DNA from: Methylotenera sp.
GTDB taxonomy: Bacteria > Pseudomonadota > Gammaproteobacteria > Burkholderiales > Methylophilaceae
Length of the DNA: 40,315 bases
Assembly: GCA_020035195.1 (NCBI GenBank)
Contig: JAIQBT010000026.1
Coordinates: 1 to 40,315, forward strand
Reading direction: 5' to 3'
Shown here one piece after another: positions 1-9,891 of the stretch. Each line of letters opens with the position of its first letter. The stretch's first letter is position 1. The translations under genes were made by a program, and so were the position numbers. The notes under the pieces were generated by a model. That model ran no database searches. It worked only from the letters and a program-made list of their open reading frames with translations, and was not told the origin of the DNA.

Positions 1-39
1 CTGCATTATAACCGAGGCCATCGCTGTGCATGGCAGGAA

Positions 40-2070
40 TTACTTATTGGCCAGCATGGCCTTGATGTTGGCCATTTTGGATTTGCCAAACTCTTTGCTG
101 ATTTCTGGATCGTTAAAGGGGTTGCCAAAATGGCGCACGTCGTCTTTAGGCAGTTCGGCGATGAAACGACTGGGCTCACACAACTCCATTTCACCTGCGC
201 GTTTACGTTTTTTACACCAAGATATGTTTAAAGATTTTTGTGCGCGGGTAATGCCTACGTACATCAAGCGGCGTTCTTCTTCGATTTTAGTTGGGTCTAG
301 CGTGGCTAAATCGACGCTTTCTCGGTGCGGCAGTATGCCTTCTTCCACGCCTATCAAAAACACATGGCCAAACTCCAAGCCTTTGGCGGCGTGTAAGGTG
401 GACAGCTTGACCGCGTCTACTTCGCCGCCATCTTGACCTTCTAGCATGCTCATTAAGGACACCATTTGCGTGAGCTCCAGCAGGTTCTTAGCCTCGGCTT
501 CGTTGCCGTATTCAGTATTGGCCTCGCCTTTTTTGCTTAGCCAGCCTACAAAGTCCAAGACATTGGCCCATTTGCTTTCGGCGGCACGCGGCTCCTCACT
601 GTCGTATAAAAAAGCTTCGTATTGTATGGTATTGAGTAAGTCGTCTAAGACCTCATTCGCGGGGTCGCGCACCGATCTTTGCTGCAATTTGTTGATGTAG
701 GCGCAAAAGTTAAGCAAATCATCCAATTGTTTAGCGCCCACGTCACTTTGAAAGTCGGCTTCAAAGGCCGCGGCAAACAAGGAGATTTTATGTGCACTGG
801 CAAATTCACCTAAGCGCTCCAGCGTGGTATTACCTATGCCTTTTTTCGGGGTGGTGGCGGCGCGTATAAAGGCTGGATCGTCGTCTTCGTTGGCTATCAG
901 ACGTAAGTAACTGACCAGGTCTTTAATTTCGGCTTTATCAAAAAATGACTGCCCACCCGACACCGTGTAGGGAATTTTATGGTTGCGTAATTGCTGTTCA
1001 AAGATGCGCGCTTGGTGGTTGCCTCTGTATAAAATGGCGTAATCTAAAAATTTGGTTCTGTGCTCAAATTTGTGCGCTTGTATTTTCATGATGACAGCTT
1101 CGGCTTCGGCTTCTTCGCTCATGGCGGCCGACACCTGAATTAAATCGCCAGTGCCTAAATCGCTCCACAATTTCTTATCAAATAATTTCGGGTTGTGGCT
1201 AATGACTTGGTTGGCAGCCCTTAATATACGCACGGTGGAGCGGTAGTTTTGCTCTAATTTAATGACCTTTAATTTACTAAAGTCATCGGTGAGTTGGCGC
1301 AGGTTTTCCACATCTGCGCCGCGCCAACCGTAGATGGCTTGGTCGTCGTCGCCCACCGCGGTGAATTGACCACGCAGGCCGGTGAGCATTTTAACCAGCT
1401 TGTATTGGCAGGCGTTGGTGTCTTGGTATTCGTCTATCAGTAAGTATTGCAATTTGCGCTGCCATTTATTGAGCGCGCTTTCCTCTTGTTCAAACAGTTC
1501 GACCGGCAACTTGATTAAATCATCAAAATCCACCGCTTGGTATGCTTTGAGCGTTTGTTGGTACAGTTGGTAGACTTTGGCGGCCGCGTGGCTGAGCTCT
1601 TCGTCGGCCTGCGCTTTGGCTTGGTCGGCATTGATGAAGGCGTTTTTCCAGGCGGAGATTTGCCACTGGGTTTTGCGCACCAATTGCTTGTCTGTGGTAG
1701 CTAAAATATCCGCCACGATTTTGTAGCTATCCGAGGAGTCCAGTATGGAAAACTGCGGCTTGTAACCCAACAATGCCGCTTCAGCCCGCAGTATTTGCAA
1801 GCCTAGGGAGTGAAAAGTGGCAATAGTAAGGCCTTTGGTGCTCTTGCCTTGCATCAGCTTGCCCACCCGTTCTTGCATTTCCCGTGCGGCTTTATTGGTG
1901 AAAGTGATGGCGGCTATTTCTTTGGGGGCATAGCCTGCTTCGTCGATGAGGTAGCTGATTTTTTGGGTGATGACGCGAGTTTTGCCGCTGCCTGCCCCTG
2001 CCAGCACCAGTAAAGGACCGTCCAGGTATTTGACTGCTTCGCGTTGTGGTGAGTTAAGGCTGTTTGGCAT
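40..2070 (-). CDS. rep: ATP-dependent DNA helicase Rep (UvrD/Rep superfamily 1)
   Basis: 676 aa ORF; Walker A LAGAGSGKTRVIT, DEYQDTN, VGDDDQAIYGWRGA, LEQNYRS, LSTLHAAKGLEF, VGITRAQ; closely resembles E. coli Rep throughout. Confidence 0.96.
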   Translation of the reverse strand: MPNSLNSPQREAVKYLDGPLLVLAGAGSGKTRVITQKISYLIDEAGYAPKEIAAITFTNKAAREMQERVGKLMQGKSTKGLTIATFHSLGLQILRAEAALLGYKPQFSILDSSDSYKIVADILATTDKQLVRKTQWQISAWKNAFINADQAKAQADEELSHAAAKVYQLYQQTLKAYQAVDFDDLIKLPVELFEQEESALNKWQRKLQYLLIDEYQDTNACQYKLVKMLTGLRGQFTAVGDDDQAIYGWRGADVENLRQLTDDFSKLKVIKLEQNYRSTVRILRAANQVISHNPKLFDKKLWSDLGTGDLIQVSAAMSEEAEAEAVIMKIQAHKFEHRTKFLDYAILYRGNHQARIFEQQLRNHKIPYTVSGGQSFFDKAEIKDLVSYLRLIANEDDDPAFIRAATTPKKGIGNTTLERLGEFASAHKISLFAAAFEADFQSDVGAKQLDDLLNFCAYINKLQQRSVRDPANEVLDDLLNTIQYEAFLYDSEEPRAAESKWANVLDFVGWLSKKGEANTEYGNEAEAKNLLELTQMVSLMSMLEGQDGGEVDAVKLSTLHAAKGLEFGHVFLIGVEEGILPHRESVDLATLDPTKIEEERRLMYVGITRAQKSLNISWCKKRKRAGEMELCEPSRFIAELPKDDVRHFGNPFNDPEISKEFGKSKMANIKAMLANK

Positions 2071-2224
2071 GCGGTAGTTGAAATGGTTGGGTGTAGGTAA
2101 TCGGGCAGGCTGAGATTTTAGCGATTAAGGGGCTAACTAGCTACCTAAACTTAAGTTCGCCCGAGGAATGCCTAAAGCATGCCATAATTAAAAATCCCAA
2201 ATAAAACCTAGCAAGGAATTAAGC

Positions 2225-2485
2225 ATGCGATCCACAAAAGCCAGCGCCGCTATCGACAGACTCAAGCGTCGCAGTGACAACCCACTTTATTCCATGAGCA
2301 TGACCAGTGGCGGCTTGTTTTGTTTGCTGTTAGGCGATGGCTTGGGCAATACCACCCGTTTATCCGAGCCCTTGGCCATGGATGCGTTTGTGACTTGGGT
2401 GAATGGCTACGGGCCGCAAATAGTAAAACGCGTGAGTAAATTGGAGTTGGCGTTTAGTCAGCAATTGCAAAAAAAAGACATTTAA
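2225..2485 (+). CDS. conserved hypothetical protein, 86 aa
   Basis: Complete ORF in the gap between rep and rbgA; stop shares TTAA with the converging gene. Confidence 0.65.
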   Translation: MRSTKASAAIDRLKRRSDNPLYSMSMTSGGLFCLLLGDGLGNTTRLSEPLAMDAFVTWVNGYGPQIVKRVSKLELAFSQQLQKKDI

Positions 2486-3420
2486 TCGCTGCTGTCTGTA
2501 TTCGCACTTGGGCTGGCTTCAGCCACTGGCAGGCTGTCTTGCATCATTAAGTCACGACTGCTGGGTGTTTCTAAACTGATGCGACCTATGGCGCCACTGC
2601 GGTAATCCGTCAGAAAAGCCACTGCCGTTTTTTCCTTGTCCCACAAGCCGTCATGCCGCTTATAGGATCGTCTTTTTGCGATGGCTTCCAATAAATCCAC
2701 GCCATCCATTTTACTGACATCCAACATCGCGCCATTGTGTTTCATGGTGTCCAGTTTGTAACGTGCGTTAAGTAGGGCAGGGTAAGACTTTAGCAGGTTG
2801 TCGGCCAAAAATAGCGCCACGTCTTCGTCTATCACGGCATTACGGCCTATGGCATGACTAGCGGCTAGCATGTAGCCGTCGGATTCGAATTGAATTTTTG
2901 GCCACATCATGCCTGGGGTGTCGGTGATGCTCATGGTTTCAGATAAATCAAAGCGTTGTTGGCTCTTGGTGACGGCGGGCTCATCCCCCACTTTAGCCAC
3001 GCGTCGATTTAATAGCGCGTTCATCAGGGTGGATTTGCCGACATTGGGTATGCCCATGATCAGCATGCGTAATGGCTTTAAATGCGTGCCACGGTGAGGT
3101 GTAAGCGCCAGGCAGTGCTTAGGGATTTTATTGGCATCGCCTGGTTTTTTGCAGGACAGGGCGACCGCTTTGGTATTGGGCTGACTATTAAAATAATTAA
3201 GCCAGGCTTGGGTGGCGACTGGGTCGGCTAAATCGGCTTTGTTGAGAATTTTGAGTTGAGGGCGCTGACGAAACAGACGCATTTCATCTATCATGGGATT
3301 GTGGCTGGCCGCAGGCACGCGGGCATCCAGCACCTCAATCACGATGTCGGTGAATTCCATGGTTTCTTCGGCTTTTTTGCGCGCTTGGGTCATGTGCCCC
3401 GGATACCACTGAATCGCCAT
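2482..3420 (-). CDS. Ribosome biogenesis GTPase YlqF/RbgA family (circularly permuted GTPase)
   Basis: WYPGHMTQARK N-terminus; permuted G motifs NKAD, then GIPNVGKST, then DTPG. Confidence 0.93.
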   Translation of the reverse strand: MAIQWYPGHMTQARKKAEETMEFTDIVIEVLDARVPAASHNPMIDEMRLFRQRPQLKILNKADLADPVATQAWLNYFNSQPNTKAVALSCKKPGDANKIPKHCLALTPHRGTHLKPLRMLIMGIPNVGKSTLMNALLNRRVAKVGDEPAVTKSQQRFDLSETMSITDTPGMMWPKIQFESDGYMLAASHAIGRNAVIDEDVALFLADNLLKSYPALLNARYKLDTMKHNGAMLDVSKMDGVDLLEAIAKRRSYKRHDGLWDKEKTAVAFLTDYRSGAIGRISLETPSSRDLMMQDSLPVAEASPSANTDSSD

Positions 3421-3576
3421 CTAACACCTCTAAAAATAAAAAAACTATGCGCCATTAAGCGCTCGCCTATTGGCTAAATCCAAAAAGATAGGCTGCATTT
3501 TAACATTAGGCGCTGTAATTGCCCTTTTTATCTGCGGCTGCGGTGTTTATCGCCTTTTTGCCTTAAAATAACGGCC

Positions 3577-4398
3577 ATGACCACGCCGGCTGAAATTCGT
3601 CCTAACCAATCCGTAGATTTGCTTAAAGCGCTGCACATACTTACGCGTGATGGCAAGCTCAATCAAGACAGTCGGCGTAAGCTCAAACAGGTCTACCACT
3701 TGGTGAATTTCATAGAGCCTTTGTTTAAGGAAGCGCTATTGCGCAACGATCAGCCCGTCATCGTCGACCATGGTGCGGGTAAGTCTTACCTGGGTTTTAT
3801 TTTGTATGATTTGCTTTTGAAGCAGCTGCAGGCCGGCCAAGTGATAGGCATAGAGACTAGGGCAGAATTGGTCGCGCAATCAAAAAGTTTAGCGGCAGAT
3901 TTGCAATTCCAGCGTATGAATTTTCAGCATTTAACCGTGGCTGAATCGATAAGCTCACCCACCTTGCCAGCTAAGGTAGACATGGTCACGGCCTTGCATG
4001 CCTGCAATACGGCGACCGATGATGCCATACGCTTTGGCTTAAGTAAGCAGGCTAGCTACATGGTCTTGGTGCCGTGCTGTCAAGCAGAAGTGGCGGAAGC
4101 TTTGCGCTTGCACAAAAACGAAAGCTTTGGCTTAACGCCACTAAGTGAGATTTGGCGTCATCCTATCCATACCCGTGAGTTTGGCAGCCAACTCACCAAT
4201 GTCTTGCGCTGCTTGCAGCTAGAAGCCGCTGGCTACCAGGTGACCGTGACCGAGTTGGTTGGCTGGGAGCATTCCATGAAAAATGAATTAATCATTGCCA
4301 AATACACCGGTCAGCCGCGCAAGAATGCGCAAGCTCGATTGGACGCGATATTGCAAAGTTTAAATTTGACCGATTTACACGCACGCTTTGCTGCCTAA
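3577..4398 (+). CDS. Class I SAM-dependent methyltransferase
   Basis: VDHGAGKSYLGFILYDLL (motif I-like) and VTALHACNTATDDAI; 273 aa ORF. Confidence 0.8.
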   Translation: MTTPAEIRPNQSVDLLKALHILTRDGKLNQDSRRKLKQVYHLVNFIEPLFKEALLRNDQPVIVDHGAGKSYLGFILYDLLLKQLQAGQVIGIETRAELVAQSKSLAADLQFQRMNFQHLTVAESISSPTLPAKVDMVTALHACNTATDDAIRFGLSKQASYMVLVPCCQAEVAEALRLHKNESFGLTPLSEIWRHPIHTREFGSQLTNVLRCLQLEAAGYQVTVTELVGWEHSMKNELIIAKYTGQPRKNAQARLDAILQSLNLTDLHARFAA

Positions 4399-4523
4399 GC
4401 GCTTGGCTTGCAGTGCGATAAACGCTTTTTATTCTAGTGAATATCACTATGTTGCTATTGCTATAAACTTGTTAAACTAAATTCTGTTCTAAGACCAATA
4501 AGAAAGCAAAGTTAGCCGAATAC

Positions 4524-5852
4524 ATGAGTTTAAAATTCCGATTAAATCTATTGATTACCTTGCTGTCGCTGGCATTCATACTGGTGGTGGGCAGCATATT
4601 GGTGAATGACACGCGCACATCGATTAGGGAGCGCGTTGAAGCCGCCAGTCGGGTGACCGTGCAGTTGCTGGATACGGTCATCGTGAGCTCGGCGCTCAAC
4701 CCAGAGTACGGCCAAACCGACAGGGTGTTGCAAAGCTTTTTGCAATCCTTGGGTTACGTGCGCAGCAGTCACATAGAGCTTTACGATATCAGCGGTAATT
4801 TGCTTTACGTATCGCCGTCTTCAAGCTACAAAACTGACGTTCACGCGCCGTCTTGGTTCGCTAAATTGGTCCAGCCGCCAGTGGAGACGGTGGAACGCAA
4901 AATACGCTATGGCACGTTGGTGGTTTCATCCAGTGCGGCTGGATCCATACGCGAAGCCTGGTCAGGCTTTAGGCAGTTGATGTGGGTGGGTTTGTTTTTC
5001 TTTATCTTGCTGAATTTAATGGTGTACGCATTATTAAGTCATTCGCTTAAGCCGATTAAGCCGATATTGGCGTCGATTAACCGCATGGAGCGGGGTGACT
5101 TGACTACGCGTTTGCCCACGTTTGCTTTGCCGGAATTCAATCGCATAGGCCATAGCCTAAATCGCATGGCTGAGTCCTTGGCGATGGAGCGGCAGTTAGA
5201 AGAAAATCGCCAATTAACGCAGTTGATACAAGCCCACATAGAAGACGAGCGACGCAGCTTGGCTAGGGAATTGCATGATGAGCTTGGCCAGTACGTGACG
5301 GCCATCAAGACCTTTGCGGTGGCCATTGCCAATAAGGCCAAAGAAAAATCACCGGACATCGCCGCTAATGCGCAAACCATAGTGTCTGCGGCCAATCAAA
5401 TATACGAGGGCATGCACAGCATCATACGGCAGTTGCGCCCTGGTGCCCTGGATAACTTAGGCTTGTCTGAAACCTTGCGTGATGCCATCAATTATTGGCG
5501 GAAATCGCATGCCAACGTGCGCTTTGACTTAAAGTTGAGCGGCCATTTGGACGTTTTAGGCGAAAGTTTGAATATCAACATTTACCGCATCGTTCAAGAG
5601 TCCATCAACAATGCTTTAAAACATGCGCAAGCGACCAGCATAGAGGTGGCTTTGTCTGGGCTTAAGGCTGAGTTGAGTTTGATTATTAAAGACAATGGGC
5701 TGGGCATGAATCTCGCGGCAGTCGATCAAACCCAGCATTTTGGTTTGCTAGGCATACGTGAGCGAGTGCAAGGATTTCACGGAAGTTTTAACTTGGTTTC
5801 TGAACCGAATCAAGGTACGGCAATCCATATCACCATTCCACGGTCAACTTAG
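4524..5852 (+). CDS. Sensor histidine kinase (NarL-partner HisKA_3 type, HAMP, periplasmic N-domain resembling LapD/MoxY N-domain)
   Basis: Two TM segments, HAMP region (LKPIKPILASINRMERGDLTTRLP), H-box ERRSLARELHDELGQYVTAIK, HATPase DNGLGM / GLLGIRERV. Confidence 0.92.
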   Translation: MSLKFRLNLLITLLSLAFILVVGSILVNDTRTSIRERVEAASRVTVQLLDTVIVSSALNPEYGQTDRVLQSFLQSLGYVRSSHIELYDISGNLLYVSPSSSYKTDVHAPSWFAKLVQPPVETVERKIRYGTLVVSSSAAGSIREAWSGFRQLMWVGLFFFILLNLMVYALLSHSLKPIKPILASINRMERGDLTTRLPTFALPEFNRIGHSLNRMAESLAMERQLEENRQLTQLIQAHIEDERRSLARELHDELGQYVTAIKTFAVAIANKAKEKSPDIAANAQTIVSAANQIYEGMHSIIRQLRPGALDNLGLSETLRDAINYWRKSHANVRFDLKLSGHLDVLGESLNINIYRIVQESINNALKHAQATSIEVALSGLKAELSLIIKDNGLGMNLAAVDQTQHFGLLGIRERVQGFHGSFNLVSEPNQGTAIHITIPRST

Positions 5853-5878
5853 GCCGCATTTAATTAACGGGTAAAACA

Positions 5879-6517
5879 ATGAGTGTTATTCATGTGATGT
5901 TGGTGGACGACCATGCCGTAGTGCGTATGGGTTTTAAAATGCTATTGGAAACCGATGCGGAAATTAAGGTGGTATGCGAAGCTGAAAGCGGCGAGCAAGC
6001 CATACAGCGTTACATGGAATTTAAACCCAACGTGGTGGTGATGGACATTACCATGCCTGGCATAGGGGGCTTGGAGGCGATAGAGCGGATTTTGGCCAAA
6101 GACCATGCTGCAAAAATTCTGGTGCTGTCCGCCCACGAAGATTCAGTCCACCCTAAGCGGGTTCTTAACGCGGGCGCCATGGGTTATTTAACTAAGCGTA
6201 GTGCCGCTGAAGAAATGATCAAAGCCATACGGGTGGTGGCCAGCGGTAAAAAATACCTAGAAGCCGGCGTAGCTCAGCAAATGGCCATTCAACAGTTGTC
6301 TGGGGATCAAAATCCGGTGGACGTGTTGTCGCCGCGTGAGTTTGAGGTGTTTATGGCGTTGGCTAAGGGTAAGGCCACCAATGAAATTGCCGAAACCTTA
6401 TTTTTAAGCCCACGTACGGTGGGTACCCATCTTTACAACATCAAACAAAAACTAAACGCTAACAATTCGGCTGAGATTGCCTTAATTGCGATGCGTAGCG
6501 GCCTGTTAGAGGCCTAG
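5879..6517 (+). CDS. NarL/LuxR-family response regulator
   Basis: Receiver domain VDDHAVVRMG...VVVMDITMPG...LSAHED...YLTK; C-terminal LSPREFEVFMALAKGKATNEIAETLFLSPRTVGTHLYNIKQKL. Confidence 0.95.
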   Translation: MSVIHVMLVDDHAVVRMGFKMLLETDAEIKVVCEAESGEQAIQRYMEFKPNVVVMDITMPGIGGLEAIERILAKDHAAKILVLSAHEDSVHPKRVLNAGAMGYLTKRSAAEEMIKAIRVVASGKKYLEAGVAQQMAIQQLSGDQNPVDVLSPREFEVFMALAKGKATNEIAETLFLSPRTVGTHLYNIKQKLNANNSAEIALIAMRSGLLEA

Positions 6518-6518
6518 C

Positions 6519-7451
6519 CTAACCTAACGGCTTGCTACGCAGGCTAACTAGACCACTAAGCACGATGAGCGCGATGGCTATGCCATCGTTTAAGCTTAAA
6601 AGTTCACCCCAGAAAATGACACCAAATAAACTCACTAAGATCACCGTGGAGTAAGCCAAGCTTGCCACCACCAAGGTGTCCCCGGTTCGGTAAGCGCGCG
6701 TCATGGCTAATTGAGCGGCCGTGGCCGTAGCCCCCAATCCCATTAGCACAGGCACATCCTGCCAGAGCAAGGGATGAAAGTCACTAAACAGCAATGACGG
6801 CATGCCGTCTAATCGTTGCATCTGTGGCGCCACCAGCATCCATGTGCCAGCCATTAGGGTGGATACTAGCGTGAAATAAAATACTGTGCGTGTGTCCGGT
6901 TCCTTTAGCTGCCCCAATTGTTTGACGTGCACATAAGCCCATGCCGCTCCAAGCCCAGACAGTAGACCCAAACTGCCGGCTAGGCCGTCTTCGCTAGTTA
7001 AAGTGGGTTTAAGCAGTAAGCTGACGCCGGCAAAGCCTAGGACGAGGGCGACGATTAACGTTTTCTTCAGGCGCTCCTGCAGTAAAAATGGGGACAGCAT
7101 GGCCAAAAATAAAGGCGAGGTGTAATTGAGGGTGATGGCCGTTGCTAGGGGTAGGTGGGCAATGGCATAAAAAAACAAAACCAAGGACGCAAAGCCTACC
7201 ACCGCGCGGGACATTTGCTTAAAAAGCACCGGGGTGGCTAAGCTCAAGTTTTGGCTGCGCAAATAGATGTAGATGGCGATTAATCCAAACAGCGAACGGT
7301 AAAACACCAGCTCGCTGCTGCTGAATTTTTCCGCACCCAACTTAACTAAAGCACCCATCACAGCAAAACCAAGCGCAGCCACTAACATCCATAAACTGCC
7401 CAAATTAGGTAGTTGAGGACTGTTTAATCGAAAATACTTATTTTTTTGCAT
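6519..7451 (-). CDS. DMT superfamily (EamA) transporter
   Basis: About 10 hydrophobic segments; duplicated EamA pattern (LFGLIAIYIYLR, LNYTSPLFLAMLSPFLLQERL). Confidence 0.88.
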   Translation of the reverse strand: MQKNKYFRLNSPQLPNLGSLWMLVAALGFAVMGALVKLGAEKFSSSELVFYRSLFGLIAIYIYLRSQNLSLATPVLFKQMSRAVVGFASLVLFFYAIAHLPLATAITLNYTSPLFLAMLSPFLLQERLKKTLIVALVLGFAGVSLLLKPTLTSEDGLAGSLGLLSGLGAAWAYVHVKQLGQLKEPDTRTVFYFTLVSTLMAGTWMLVAPQMQRLDGMPSLLFSDFHPLLWQDVPVLMGLGATATAAQLAMTRAYRTGDTLVVASLAYSTVILVSLFGVIFWGELLSLNDGIAIALIVLSGLVSLRSKPLG

Positions 7452-7607
7452 GGGTTTTTGCGCTAAGCCACTGTTTTTAATGTGCTAGCCAGCTTGCTAG
7501 ACTTGCCAATTATAGGGTTTTCAGATAATCTCACACATATTATTTCAAGTGTATTTATAAAAGCAAAGTCAGCTTGTTTGATGCAACTGTAGCTGATTGT
7601 AAATGCA

Positions 7608-7624
7608 GGCATGGTTTACATGCC
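7608..7624. repeat. Perfect inverted repeat GGCATG-GTTTA-CATGCC in the argD leader
   Basis: Read directly: 6-bp arms, 5-nt spacer. Confidence 0.75.
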
Positions 7625-7645
7625 AAATCCACTCACTTCAGTCCC

Positions 7646-7672
7646 AGCGGCGGCATTGGTCGCCGTTTTTCA
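7646..7672 (+). terminator. Terminator-like hairpin upstream of argD (possible attenuator)
   Basis: CGGCG-GCATTGGT-CGCCG followed by TTTTT, 36 nt before the argD ATG. Confidence 0.55.
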
Positions 7673-7707
7673 TTATTGTTTTGGGTTAATTTTTATTAAA
7701 GAGTGCT

Positions 7708-8889
7708 ATGTCAGATCATTTAATGAACACGTATATGCGTCAGCCCGTTACCTTCACTAAAGGCGAAGGCATTTGGCTTTGGGATACGGCCGGAGAAAAA
7801 TACCTGGATGCCTTGGCCGGTGTTGCGGTGAATGGCTTGGGTCATGCACACCCTAAATTGGTGCAAGCCATCAGTGCGCAGGCGGCCAAGCTCATCCATG
7901 TCTCCAATTATTATCACGTTGCCGAGCAAGAAGCGCTAGCGGATAAGTTGTGCGCTATTTCCGGCATGGATAAGGTGTTTTTTTGTAACTCCGGTTGCGA
8001 AGCCAATGAAGCCAGTATCAAGCTAGCTAAGCTTTACGGGCATAACAAAGGCATCAGCAACCCAGAAATTATCGTCATGGACAAGTCTTTTCATGGTCGC
8101 ACCATGGCGACTTTATCGGCCACTGGCAACCGTAAAGTCCAAGCCGGTTTTGAGCCCTTGGTCAGCGGTTTTATTCGCGTGCCTTACGATGATGTTGACG
8201 CCGTTAAACAAGTGGCCAGTAGCAATCCTAACGTGGTGGCCATCTTGGTTGAACCGGTGCAGGGCGAAGGCGGCATCAACATCCCTAAGGACAGCGGTGC
8301 TTATTTGGAAACATTGCGGCAGATTTGTGATGCACACGGCTGGTTGTTGATGCTTGACGAAGTGCAAACTGGCGTAGGCCGAACTGGCACTTGGTTTGCT
8401 TATCAGCATACAGCCATCATGCCGGACGTCATGAGTTTGGCTAAAGGCTTGGGTTCGGGTGTGCCTATAGGCGCATGCTTAGCCAGAGGAAAAGCCGCAG
8501 AGGTGTTTGTCTATGGTAAACATGGTTCAACCTTTGGTGGCAACCCACTGGCTTGTGCCGCTGGGTTAGCCACCTTGCACGCCATAGAGCAAGAAGGCTT
8601 GTGTGCCAACGCAGAACAAATGGGCGACTTAATTAGATCGGGTTTTCAGGCCGAATTTGCACATACCCCAGCCGTCAAAGTCGTGCGTAATGCCGGCTTG
8701 ATGATAGGGATAGAACTGGATAGGCCATGCGCTGAGCTGGTTAAAATGGCATTAGAAGCCAAGTTGTTAATCAATGTCACGGCAGACAAGGTGGTGCGTT
8801 TATTACCCCCTTTGGTCATTAACGAAGATGAAGCGCAAGACTTGGTTAAGCGCTTGTCTGCTGTAATAAAAACATTTATAAACAATTAA
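7708..8889 (+). CDS. argD: Acetylornithine/succinyldiaminopimelate aminotransferase (class III)
   Basis: AGVAVNGLGHAHPKLV, FCNSGCEANEASIKLAK, SFHGRT, LDEVQTGVGRTG, LAKGLGSGVPIGA; next to argF and argG. Confidence 0.96.
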   Translation: MSDHLMNTYMRQPVTFTKGEGIWLWDTAGEKYLDALAGVAVNGLGHAHPKLVQAISAQAAKLIHVSNYYHVAEQEALADKLCAISGMDKVFFCNSGCEANEASIKLAKLYGHNKGISNPEIIVMDKSFHGRTMATLSATGNRKVQAGFEPLVSGFIRVPYDDVDAVKQVASSNPNVVAILVEPVQGEGGINIPKDSGAYLETLRQICDAHGWLLMLDEVQTGVGRTGTWFAYQHTAIMPDVMSLAKGLGSGVPIGACLARGKAAEVFVYGKHGSTFGGNPLACAAGLATLHAIEQEGLCANAEQMGDLIRSGFQAEFAHTPAVKVVRNAGLMIGIELDRPCAELVKMALEAKLLINVTADKVVRLLPPLVINEDEAQDLVKRLSAVIKTFINN

Positions 8890-8974
8890 TTAGAATGATA
8901 TTTGCTTCAATTAAGTTAAAAATAGCTTCCTTTATTTCAAGCTATGCATTTTGGAATTAAAGCGGTAAACAATT

Positions 8975-9889
8975 ATGGCAATAAAACATTTTTTACAATT
9001 TAATGATTTATCTCGCGAAGAGTTGCTCTATGTATTTGAGCGAACACGCATCATTAAAAGCCAATTCAAGGCCTATCAACAATACTGGCCTTTGCAAGAC
9101 CGTACCTTGGTGATGATATTTGAAAAAGCCAGCACACGGACGCGATTATCGTTTGAAGCCGGTATGCAACAATTAGGTGGCTCGGCCATTTATCTCAATA
9201 CCCGTGATTCGCAATTGGGTCGTGGTGAGCCAGTGGAAGATGCGGCACAAGTCATTTCGCGTATGAGCGATATCGTCATGATACGGACGTTTGAGCAGGA
9301 AATTATTGAGCGTTTTGCCCTTAATTCTCGCGTGCCGGTAGTTAATGGCTTGACCAATGAATACCATCCCTGCCAAATTTTGGCCGACATTTTTACCTTC
9401 ATCGAGCACCGTGGTTCCATCCAAGGTAAGACCGTGGCTTGGATAGGCGACAGCAATAACGTATGCAATACCTGGCTGCAAGCGGCAGAAGTGTTGGATT
9501 TTAATGTGCATGTTTCCACGCCACCGGGCTATGAAGTGGAGCCTGAACGAGCCAATTTATACGGCAACAACCATTTTGAAGTGTTTGCCGACCCCATGGA
9601 TGCGGCGCGCGGCGCTCATTTGGTGACCACCGACGTATGGACAAGCATGGGGTTTGAAGCAGAAAATGAAGAGCGTTTGCGGGACTTTGTCGATTGGCAA
9701 GTGGATGGCGACATGATGGCCGTGGCTGCCAAGGATGCCCTGTTCATGCATTGTTTGCCGGCTCACCGCGGTGAAGAAGTGTCTGCTGAGGTAATTGATG
9801 GTCGTCAATCCGTGGTTTGGGATGAGGCAGAGAATCGCTTGCATGTGCAAAAAGCATTAATGGAATATTTATTATTAGGAAAAGTGTAG
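8975..9889 (+). CDS. argF: Ornithine carbamoyltransferase
   Basis: [34 protein letters not shown]. Confidence 0.97.
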   Translation: MAIKHFLQFNDLSREELLYVFERTRIIKSQFKAYQQYWPLQDRTLVMIFEKASTRTRLSFEAGMQQLGGSAIYLNTRDSQLGRGEPVEDAAQVISRMSDIVMIRTFEQEIIERFALNSRVPVVNGLTNEYHPCQILADIFTFIEHRGSIQGKTVAWIGDSNNVCNTWLQAAEVLDFNVHVSTPPGYEVEPERANLYGNNHFEVFADPMDAARGAHLVTTDVWTSMGFEAENEERLRDFVDWQVDGDMMAVAAKDALFMHCLPAHRGEEVSAEVIDGRQSVVWDEAENRLHVQKALMEYLLLGKV

Positions 9890-9891
9890 CA

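Noticed and set aside
26-436. 136 aa ORF antisense to rep
   Set aside because: Lies entirely opposite conserved Rep C-terminal motifs
3454-3476. GCCTATTGGCTAA 13-mer also found inverted near 31721-31733, each beside AGCGCTTAAT
   Set aside because: Shared 13-mers are expected by chance in 40 kb; order of the two words differs and no third copy was noticed
3542-3559. GGTG-TTTAT-CGCC-TTTTT terminator-like hairpin before the methyltransferase gene
   Set aside because: Only 4 bp with a G-U pair; too weak to call
8922-8945. ATAGCTT...AAGCTAT inverted repeat between argD and argF
   Set aside because: AT-rich stem, 10-nt loop and no T tract; insufficient evidence for function
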